A stretch of 64,000 bases of DNA, taken from contig DAORPQ010000001.1 in NCBI GenBank assembly GCA_035442025.1, positions 62,001-126,000 on the forward strand. Reading direction: 5' to 3'. Shown in pieces: positions 1 to 6,619 of the stretch. The stretch is from Competibacter_A sp003527885 (GTDB taxonomy: Bacteria; Pseudomonadota; Gammaproteobacteria; Competibacterales; Competibacteraceae). Both the position numbers and the translations under genes were made by a program. Position 1 is the stretch's first letter, and every line of letters starts with the position of its first letter. Below the pieces are notes generated by a model, which searched no databases, was not told where the DNA came from, and was given only the letters and a program-made list of their open reading frames with translations.

Positions 1-198
1 GTCCTTGTCATCGCCCACCAAACTGTCGTCGATCCGAAGCCGTTTGACCTCGTAGCGGCCGGTGATGGTGACGCTGACCAAACCACCTCCCGCCTCGCCG
101 TCAATTTCCATCGCGGCGATCTCGGTCTGCGCTTTTTGCAGGTTTTCCTGCATCTTTTGCGCCTGCTTCATGATATTGCCCAAACCACCTTTCATCAT
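1..198 (-). CDS. ybaB: YbaB/EbfC nucleoid-associated protein, partial
   Basis: This is the first 66 codons of a YbaB/EbfC family protein; the rest lies beyond the left edge. The family is small (about 105-110 residues), dimeric and binds DNA. Visible are the family's MMKGG start, a helix rich in K, Q, M and E (QAQKMQENLQKAQ), and the strand VSVTITGRYEVKRLRID. A strong GGAGGAGAG ribosome site lies just upstream of the ATG at 198. It follows dnaX by 62 nt on the same strand; in many bacteria recR comes next, which would fall outside this window. Confidence 0.95.
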   Translation of the reverse strand, partial: MMKGGLGNIMKQAQKMQENLQKAQTEIAAMEIDGEAGGGLVSVTITGRYEVKRLRIDDSLVGDDKD

Positions 199-260
199 CT
201 CTCCTCCAATCACTCCAGTTTCATCTCAATCGCTACTGACCGCCGCCAGCAGCGGATCCG

Positions 261-1889
261 TCAACCGCCGGCATCGTCGAGCGGGCGAACCGCCATGATG
301 CGCGCGCCGAAGATGTCCTGCATGTCCCGCACGTGCGGATCCTCATCGATCCGTTCGGCAGCCGCTTTTTGCCGCTCGTCTTGCTGCTGTTGGCGTTGGA
401 TTTCAGGGGTCGCATGGACCTTGCCAAACTGGAACTTTAGATCGATAACACCGCCAAAGTGCTGTTCCAAGGCATTTTTCAAGCGCTCCTTGACATGCGC
501 GTTCAACATCGGCTGAAGGCTGGGCTCCAATCTCAATTCAAAACGACCGCCTTCATGCGCTATCAACTCGCAATTCGACGCCAAGCTCTTTTCCCTGGCG
601 TTCAAATTTAAGTGTTTTATCAGCGTCTCCCATTCCGAAATCGCCGGCGCGGACACCGCCGCGAGCGGCGTGGACGGGGTGGGTACCGCCGCGAGCGATG
701 CGGACGGGGTGGACACCGCCGCGAGCGGCGTGGAAGGCTGGGTCGCGCGCCGCGACACGTCGCCGGTTTCAGGCGCGTCCACCGAGGGCTTCGACTCCAA
801 AGCCGTCGGCCGAAAACACAGCATCCGCAACAGCACCATCTCGAAACCACCGCGCGGCTCGGGCGCCAACGGCAAATCGCGCCGCCCCAGCAAGGCGATC
901 TGATAAAAGAGCTGGATATCTTCCGGCGCCAGCGTTTCAGCCAACCGCGCCAGCGTCTGTGCATCGGCCATCCCGTCAGTTGGTACAGCATCAGGGACGG
1001 CTTGGGCCAGCGCCACCTGTTGTAGCAACGACAGTAAGTCGGCTAGAACCGTTGTGTAATCGGGCGCGGCTTCGTCCAGTTCCGCCACCCGTCGTAGGAG
1101 CACCGCGGCATCGTTAACCGCCAGCGCTTCCAGCAAGCTCACCACTTGGCGCCGGTCGATGTCACCCAGCATGACGGCGACCGCGCTCTGCTCCACTCGG
1201 CCCGCGCCGAACGCGATGGCCTGATCCAACAAGCTCAACGCATCGCGCATACTGCCATCGCCGGCGCGAGCGATCAGCTGCAACGCCGCCGCTTCGCCTG
1301 GAATCTCTTCATCCGCCAGCACCTTGGCCAGATAAGCGGCGATCATCGCCACCGGCAACCGTTTGAGGCCGAATTGCAGGCAGCGCGACAGAATGGTGAC
1401 CGGCAACTTCTGGGGGTCGGTGGTGGCCAATAGGAACTTCACATGCGGCGGCGGTTCTTCCAGCGTCTTCAACAGCGCGTTGAAGCTGTGGGTGGACAGC
1501 ATGTGCACCTCATCGATCAGGTACACCTTGAAACGGCCCCGGCTGGGCGCGTACTGCACGTTTTCCAGCAGGTCGCGGGTATCCTCGACCTTGGTGCGGG
1601 AGGCGGCGTCCACTTCGATCAAATCCACGAACCGGCCACCGTCGATTTCCCGGCAAGCGCCGCATTCACCGCAGGGCGTGGAAGAAATGCCCGTTTCGCA
1701 GTTCAACGATTTGGCGAAAATTCGGGCGATGGTGGTCTTACCCACCCCGCGGGTGCCGGTAAACAAGAAAGCATGATGCAAGCGCTGGCGGTCGAGGGCG
1801 TTGGTCAGGGCGCGGACTACATGTTCCTGGCCGACCAGTTCATGAAAGGTTCGGGGCCGCCATTTGCGGGCCAAAACCTGATAGCTCAT
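261..1889 (-). CDS. dnaX: DNA polymerase III subunit tau (DnaX)
   Basis: Clamp-loader ATPase subunit of DNA polymerase III. The 542-residue protein starts SYQVLARKWRP after the ATG at 1889; an open frame continues upstream but lacks family similarity. The Walker A motif GTRGVGKTT is at residues 45-53, the zinc-binding cysteines are C64, C73, C76 and C79, and LIDEVHML follows near residue 128. It is shorter than the 643-residue E. coli tau, mainly in the C-terminal part. I saw no A-rich slippery heptamer of the kind that yields gamma in E. coli, so gamma production is doubtful. The linker carries a 30-bp repeat (listed separately). Confidence 0.97.
   Translation of the reverse strand: MSYQVLARKWRPRTFHELVGQEHVVRALTNALDRQRLHHAFLFTGTRGVGKTTIARIFAKSLNCETGISSTPCGECGACREIDGGRFVDLIEVDAASRTKVEDTRDLLENVQYAPSRGRFKVYLIDEVHMLSTHSFNALLKTLEEPPPHVKFLLATTDPQKLPVTILSRCLQFGLKRLPVAMIAAYLAKVLADEEIPGEAAALQLIARAGDGSMRDALSLLDQAIAFGAGRVEQSAVAVMLGDIDRRQVVSLLEALAVNDAAVLLRRVAELDEAAPDYTTVLADLLSLLQQVALAQAVPDAVPTDGMADAQTLARLAETLAPEDIQLFYQIALLGRRDLPLAPEPRGGFEMVLLRMLCFRPTALESKPSVDAPETGDVSRRATQPSTPLAAVSTPSASLAAVPTPSTPLAAVSAPAISEWETLIKHLNLNAREKSLASNCELIAHEGGRFELRLEPSLQPMLNAHVKERLKNALEQHFGGVIDLKFQFGKVHATPEIQRQQQQDERQKAAAERIDEDPHVRDMQDIFGARIMAVRPLDDAGG
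653..742 (-). repeat. Three 30-bp tandem repeats in the dnaX linker
   Basis: Three imperfect 30-bp copies keep the reading frame and encode a Pro/Ala/Ser/Thr-rich 10-residue unit (TPSTPLAAVS, TPSASLAAVP, TPSTPLAAVS). They lie between the clamp-loader domains and the C-terminal tau domain, where the protein should be a flexible tether. Confidence 0.85.
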
Positions 1890-2010
1890 GCACCGACCCG
1901 CCGCGTTGAAAGAGCGACTCGCGCTCGGCCGGGCAAAGAAAGCTGGCAACGAAAACAGCGGGGCATCGATGAAAGTTCCGCTTGGTGTGAAGCACCGGGT
2001 GTTTTGGAAA

Positions 2011-2126
2011 GGGTGGCGGCCCCTACCAGCCACACCCCGGCGCCCGAGGCCACTGCTGCCGCTGCTCCCTTCCGGGCCTGACGGGGTTCACAGCTTGTCG
2101 TCGCGGGGGGACCGATACGGGCCACC
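2011..2126 (-). ncRNA. ffs: Small signal recognition particle RNA (4.5S)
   Basis: RNA part of the signal recognition particle, which binds Ffh for co-translational membrane targeting. The minus strand contains the nearly invariant domain IV segment GTCAGGCCCGGAAGGGAGCA, including the GGAA tetraloop, and the downstream GGTGTGGCTGGTAGGG segment resembles E. coli 4.5S RNA. The ends pair: GGTGGCC at the 5' end with GGCCGCCACC at the 3' end, giving a hairpin of about 115 nt. It ends about 120 nt before dnaX. The exact ends are estimated from pairing. Confidence 0.93.
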
Positions 2127-2130
2127 ATTG

Positions 2131-2520
2131 AAACCGATTGGAGGAACGGGGTCGGCGCCTCGCGGAAAATCGGCGGGAGAGGCGGTCAAATGGCAGTCGA
2201 AGACCGTTCGTCGCTGCTTGGCTCCGCTACCGGAAACCGTCAGTGATCCTGCAAAACCCGACTCCGGTTCACCCCGCCGTTCGGTGGCTTCATGATAGTT
2301 GATCAGGCCATTGGGTGTCGATAGAGGGGCGTCTCAAGATCAACGCTGCATCCAACCTGATTTTTGCTCGGGAGGCGGCGGGCTACCGTCAGCGTTCAGG
2401 TACTGCATGATGGCCCCCACGATGATGGCCAAGAGCACGGCGATGGCGATATATCTCACGGTGTCATTATCACTTCAATTTCCGGTGGGTCGCCTATTTT
2501 TTGATGCCTTTGAAAAGCAT
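2131..2520. other. Intergenic region between tRNA-Ser and ffs
   Basis: About 390 bp separate the tRNA-Ser terminator from the 5' end of ffs. Apart from the doubtful 39-codon reading frame listed separately I see no gene here. It should contain the ffs promoter, but no hexamer pair stands out. Confidence 0.6.
2340..2459 (-). CDS. Possible 39-residue single-helix membrane protein
   Basis: A short frame starts with GTG at 2459 and reads VRYIAIAVLLAIIVGAIMQY, then a polar tail with four prolines (DGSPPPPEQKSG) and a TGA at 2340. The first 20 residues make a plausible transmembrane helix, an organised pattern for such a short frame. Against it: the start is GTG, the Shine-Dalgarno is weak (GAAGTGA, too far upstream), and I do not recognise a family. 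It is the first possible start after an in-frame stop. Confidence 0.3.
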   Translation of the reverse strand: MRYIAIAVLLAIIVGAIMQYLNADGSPPPPEQKSGWMQR

Positions 2521-2546
2521 CAAAAAAACCCGCACTTGGCGGGTTC
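2521..2546 (-). terminator. Intrinsic terminator after tRNA-Ser
   Basis: On the minus strand a 7-bp stem, AACCCGC/GCGGGTT, with a 5-nt loop is followed directly by a run of seven T. It lies 35 nt past the 3' end of tRNA-Ser. Confidence 0.85.
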
Positions 2547-2580
2547 TTAGCTCCGCAGCGGACGGCCACGGAAGGCTATG

Positions 2581-2670
2581 TGGCGGAGAGAGAGGGATTC
2601 GAACCCTCGTTAGAGTCACCCCTAAACAGCATTTCCAGTGCTGCGCCTTCGACCGCTCGGCCATCTCTCC
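2581..2670 (-). tRNA. tRNA-Ser (anticodon GGA)
   Basis: A 90-nt class II tRNA with encoded CCA. The acceptor stem pairs GGAGAGA with TCTCTCC. The anticodon stem CAGCA/TGCTG closes the loop CTGGAAA, giving anticodon GGA (reads UCC/UCU). A long variable arm and the T arm GAGGG-TTCGAAT-CCCTC are present, as expected for tRNA-Ser. Confidence 0.97.
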
Positions 2671-2762
2671 AAACTGTCTTGATTCCTCCCATCACAAGGC
2701 GGCTAAGACTACCCGAATCGGCCGCGCCGAAGCAAGAACGCCTCGGGCCGCCGTTTCCCGCC

Positions 2763-4844
2763 TCAGTTCAGACCCTTCATGCTCAAACGGACGCGGCCCT
2801 GCTTGTCGATCTCCAGCACCTTGACCTTGACGGTATCGCCCACCGCCAACTTGTCGCTGACGCTTTGCACGCGCTCGTCACAAATCTGCGAGATGTGCAC
2901 CATGCCGTCGCGACCGGGCAGAATCGCCACGAACGCGCCGAAATCCATGATACGGACCACCTTACCCTCATAGACTTGGCCCACTTCCACATCGGCGGTG
3001 ATTTGCTCGATGCGGCGGCGCGCTTCGTCGCCGGCCTCCTTGTCCACTGCGGCGATCTTGATGGTGCCGTCGTCGGCGATGTCGATGGTGGTGCCGGTTT
3101 CTTCGGTGATGGCGCGGATGGTGACGCCACCCTTGCCGATCACGTCGCGAATCTTTTCGGGATTGATGCGCAAGGTGGTGAAACGCGGCGCGTGCTGGGA
3201 CAGTTCTCCGCGCGACTGGGTGATGACTTCGGCCATCTTGCCCAGGATGTGCAAGCGGCCTTCGCGGGCCTGCGCCAGCGCCCGCTCCATGATGTCGCGG
3301 GTGATGCCGTCGATCTTGATGTCCATTTGCAAAGCGGTGACGCCGGTGGCGGTACCCGCCACCTTGAAATCCATATCGCCCAGATGATCTTCGTCGCCGA
3401 TAATATCGGTCAGTACCGCAAAGCGGTCGGCTTCCTTGATCAGACCCATGGCGATGCCGGCCACCGGGGCCTTGATGGGCACGCCGGCATCCATCAGCGA
3501 CAAACTGGCGCCGCAGACCGAGGCCATCGAACTGGAGCCGTTGGATTCGGTGATTTCCGAGACCACCCGCACCGTGTAAGGAAACGCGGCGGGTTCCGGC
3601 ATCACCGCCTGCACGCCGCGCTTGGCCAACCGCCCGTGACCGACTTCCCGGCGCTTGGGGCTGCCGACCATGCCGGTTTCACCGACCGAGTACGGCGGGA
3701 AATTGTAGTGAAACAGAAACGGCTGGCGGTACTCGCCCTCGATGGCGTCGATGATCTGGGCATCCTTGTCGGTGCCGAGCGTGGTCACCACCAGGGCTTG
3801 CGTCTCGCCGCGCGTGAACAGCGCCGAACCGTGCGTGCGCGGCAGCACGCCCACCCGAACCGTGATCGGCCGTACCGTGCGCGTGTCGCGACCGTCGATA
3901 CGCGGCTGCTCCGACAGGATGCGGCCCCGCACCAAGCTCTTTTCCAACGCCGAGAAGGCGTTGCCGATAGCCGCTGCCGGCCAGCGACCAGGTTCCTGCT
4001 CGTTCAAGCGCGCGGCCAGTCGATTCTGGACTTCATGGACCCGCTGCTGGCGAGTCAGTTTCTCAGGAATTTTATAGGCTTCCAGCAGATCGGCCTCGGC
4101 GGTGGCGCGCACCGCGCCGGCCAGCGCCTCATCGTCAGCCGGCGGCTGCCAGTTCCAGGGCTGGACGCCGGCTTCCGCCACCAATTCCTTGATGGCGCGG
4201 ATGGCGACCTGCATCTGTTCGTGACCGAACATCACCGCGCCCAGCATGACCTTCTCGGACAACTGCTCGGCCTCGGATTCCACCATCAACACCGCGCGCT
4301 CGGTTCCGGCCACCACCAAATCCAATTGCGAGGTTTTCAGTTCGCGCCGGGTCGGATTCAGCAGGTATTGACCGTCCAGGTAGCCGACCCGCGCCGCGCC
4401 GATCGGGCCTTGGAACGGCACGCCCGACAACGCCACCGCCGCCGAAGCGCCAAGCAGCGCCGGGATCTCTGGATCGACCTGACTGTTGAGCGACACCAGG
4501 GTGGCGACGATTTGCGAGTCGTTGGTAAAGCCGTCGGGAAACAGCGGCCGCAACGGCCGGTCGATCAGACGGGCGGTCAAGGTCTCGCTTTCGGAGGGGC
4601 GGCCCTCGCGCCGGAAAAAGCCGCCCGGAATCCGGCCCGCCGCATAGCTGCGCTCCTGATAATCCACGCGCAGCGGGAGAAAATCCCGGCCCTCATCGGT
4701 GTCCTTGGCGGCCACCATGGTGACCAGCACCACGGTGTCGGCCATGTTCACCAGCACCGCACCGCTGGCCTGCCGGGCAATTTCGCCGGTTTCCAAGGTT
4801 ACCGTATGCTGACCGTACTGAAATGTCTTCTTGATAGGCGTCAC
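2763..4844 (-). CDS. pnp: Polynucleotide phosphorylase
   Basis: 3'-5' phosphorolytic exoribonuclease of the RNA degradosome. The 693-residue protein has the full family architecture: two RNase PH-like domains (the second with FTRGETQALV and the PPYSVGE segment), a KH domain with RDVIGKGGVTIR, and a C-terminal S1 domain (GQVYEGKVVRIMDFGAFV). The length matches the family. It is the last gene of the nusA-type operon, 46 nt behind rpsO, as in E. coli. The 3' end lies about 90 nt from tRNA-Ser on the same strand. Confidence 0.98.
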   Translation of the reverse strand: MTPIKKTFQYGQHTVTLETGEIARQASGAVLVNMADTVVLVTMVAAKDTDEGRDFLPLRVDYQERSYAAGRIPGGFFRREGRPSESETLTARLIDRPLRPLFPDGFTNDSQIVATLVSLNSQVDPEIPALLGASAAVALSGVPFQGPIGAARVGYLDGQYLLNPTRRELKTSQLDLVVAGTERAVLMVESEAEQLSEKVMLGAVMFGHEQMQVAIRAIKELVAEAGVQPWNWQPPADDEALAGAVRATAEADLLEAYKIPEKLTRQQRVHEVQNRLAARLNEQEPGRWPAAAIGNAFSALEKSLVRGRILSEQPRIDGRDTRTVRPITVRVGVLPRTHGSALFTRGETQALVVTTLGTDKDAQIIDAIEGEYRQPFLFHYNFPPYSVGETGMVGSPKRREVGHGRLAKRGVQAVMPEPAAFPYTVRVVSEITESNGSSSMASVCGASLSLMDAGVPIKAPVAGIAMGLIKEADRFAVLTDIIGDEDHLGDMDFKVAGTATGVTALQMDIKIDGITRDIMERALAQAREGRLHILGKMAEVITQSRGELSQHAPRFTTLRINPEKIRDVIGKGGVTIRAITEETGTTIDIADDGTIKIAAVDKEAGDEARRRIEQITADVEVGQVYEGKVVRIMDFGAFVAILPGRDGMVHISQICDERVQSVSDKLAVGDTVKVKVLEIDKQGRVRLSMKGLN

Positions 4845-4890
4845 GAAAGCGTCCTTTGCAGCGAAAGACCGACGATAAAAGGCGAAAAGC

Positions 4891-5160
4891 TCAGCGGCGC
4901 AGGCCGAGGCGACCGATAAGCTCCTGATAGCGCTGCAGATCCTTTCTCTTGAGATAATCCAGCAGCTTGCGGCGTTGGTTGACCATTTTCAGCAGTCCGC
5001 GCCGCGAATGATGGTCTTTCTTGTGATCGCCGAAATGCGACTGTAAACCGTTGATGCGATTGGTCAGCAACGCAACCTGCACCTCCGGCGAACCCGTGTC
5101 GCCGGGGCCGCGCTGGTATCCCTGCACGACCTGGGCCTTTTGTTCGGTAGTGAGCGGCAT
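4891..5160 (-). CDS. rpsO: 30S ribosomal protein S15
   Basis: Primary 16S rRNA-binding protein of the small-subunit central domain. The 89-residue protein has the family length and sequence, including GDTGSPEVQVALLTNRI and the DHHSRRGLL segment. It sits between truB and pnp, with a 99-nt leader after truB that is long enough for its own promoter and for autogenous translational control as known for E. coli S15, although I did not identify the control structure. Confidence 0.98.
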   Translation of the reverse strand: MPLTTEQKAQVVQGYQRGPGDTGSPEVQVALLTNRINGLQSHFGDHKKDHHSRRGLLKMVNQRRKLLDYLKRKDLQRYQELIGRLGLRR

Positions 5161-5259
5161 CGAATAAAACTCTCCAATTCAGATTCAAACGAGCAATAAA
5201 GTCAAATGATGAATGGTAACCGTACTGAGAACAATCAACAAGCAAGCCCATCTCTCATC

Positions 5260-6180
5260 TCAAGTGTCCCGGCATCTCACCAAGCGGCGCGGCGCGACCC
5301 GGCCGTCGTCGAGAATCTCGCCGATCCCCAGAAACCGCTGCTCTCCCTCGTATAAACGCACCCAGCCTTGAGCGGGCGCGCGTGGCGCCAGCACCGCCTG
5401 ACCTTGCCGCAGGTAAAAGGCGGAATCGCCCGCAACCCGGATCGCCGGCCAGTGGGCCACGGTGCTGTCCAACGGCAACAGCCAGCGATCCAGAGCCGTC
5501 GGCCCGTCCCGTTCGGCGCACTCGCGCAGCGCCTCCAGCGCCACCATGCGCGTGGCGTCATACGGCTCCACCGCAGTCCGCCGCAAGGCCGAAACATGCG
5601 CGCCGCACCCCAACGCCGCACCGAGATCGACCGCCAGCGTTCGCACGTAGGTTCCCTTGGAGCAACGCAGCTCGCATTCCAGCTCCTCGGCATCCTGGCG
5701 CAACAAGCGCAATTCGTGGACGGTGACCTCGCGCGGGGCGCGTTCGACTTCGATCCCTTTACGGGCCAATTTGTACAGCGGCTGGCCGTCGCGTTTCACC
5801 GCCGAATACATCGGCGGGATCTGCTGGATCGGCCCGACGAACCGGCGCAACGCGGCCTCGATCCGCGCGCGGTCCAACGGGCCGACCGGCCGACTGACGA
5901 CGATCTCGCCTTCGGCGTCGCCGGTGGTGGTGGTGACGCCCAACCGGCAGGTGAACCGGTAGGCCTTATCGGCATTCAGCAACGGGCCGGACAGTTTGGT
6001 CGCCTCGCCAAGACAAACCGGCAACAGGCCGCTGGCCAACGGATCGAGGCTGCCGGTATGGCCCGCTTTCTTGGCCTGATACAACCGCTTGACCGTTTGT
6101 AACGCGGCGTTGGAGGTCAGGCCAACCGGTTTGTCCAACAGCAGCACGCCGTCGACCGAACGGTGGGACCGCGCCGTCAC
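5260..6180 (-). CDS. truB: tRNA pseudouridine(55) synthase TruB
   Basis: Makes pseudouridine 55 in the T loop of tRNAs. The 306-residue protein starts DGVLLLDKPVGLTSN and has the catalytic motif GSLDPLASGLLPVCLGEATK, where the Asp is the nucleophile, plus the KAYRF segment and a C-terminal PUA-like region (VRLYEGEQRFLGIGEI). The start codon is GTG at 6180; it overlaps the rbfA stop codon as GTGA, which supports translational coupling and decides the start. Confidence 0.97.
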   Translation of the reverse strand: MTARSHRSVDGVLLLDKPVGLTSNAALQTVKRLYQAKKAGHTGSLDPLASGLLPVCLGEATKLSGPLLNADKAYRFTCRLGVTTTTGDAEGEIVVSRPVGPLDRARIEAALRRFVGPIQQIPPMYSAVKRDGQPLYKLARKGIEVERAPREVTVHELRLLRQDAEELECELRCSKGTYVRTLAVDLGAALGCGAHVSALRRTAVEPYDATRMVALEALRECAERDGPTALDRWLLPLDSTVAHWPAIRVAGDSAFYLRQGQAVLAPRAPAQGWVRLYEGEQRFLGIGEILDDGRVAPRRLVRCRDT

Positions 6181-6590
6181 GCGGGGTCCTCTGGGGTCGC
6201 CCGCTCGGTGGCCGCGTCCGAAGCGCCGTGATGCCGGCCCGCATCGGCGGCCACCGCCGCATCGATCAACGCCGACAGTCGCGCGCCGTGCTCCACCACC
6301 TCATCGTAGCGAAACTCCAGTTTCGGCACGGTGCGAATGTGCATCCGTCGACCCAATTCCCGCCGCAACAGCGGCGCGGCATGGTTCAAATCGGCCACCC
6401 GCTCGGCGCGCTCGGCCGGATCGCCCATCAGGGTGACGTAAATCCGGGCGTGGGCCAGATCGCGGCTCACCTCGACGCCGGTCATGGAAATCAAGGTCAA
6501 CCGCGGGTCGCGCAGTTCGTCGCGGATCAGCTCGGCCAGCTCGCGCCGGATTTGCTCGCCGATCCGCCGGGTGCGGGGAAATGCTTTCAT
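6177..6590 (-). CDS. rbfA: 30S ribosome-binding factor RbfA
   Basis: Assembly factor for the 30S subunit, needed for 16S rRNA 5' end maturation and cold growth. The 137-residue protein starts MKAFPRTRRIGEQIRRELAE and contains the KH-like fold signature (LISMTGVEVSRDLAHARIYV) and the ending KLEFRYDEVVEHGARL typical of the family, followed by an Ala-rich tail of about 30 residues. The frame is open farther upstream, but family similarity begins at this ATG. It lies 29 nt behind infB. Confidence 0.96.
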   Translation of the reverse strand: MKAFPRTRRIGEQIRRELAELIRDELRDPRLTLISMTGVEVSRDLAHARIYVTLMGDPAERAERVADLNHAAPLLRRELGRRMHIRTVPKLEFRYDEVVEHGARLSALIDAAVAADAGRHHGASDAATERATPEDPA

Positions 6591-6619
6591 GCTCGTTCCA
6601 TTCGCGGCGGGGGCTGGCG

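Noticed and set aside
2580..4919. A 779-codon plus-strand frame opposite pnp
   Set aside because: It is antisense to a fully recognisable polynucleotide phosphorylase; high GC at third positions leaves the opposite frame open. Its product has no family features.
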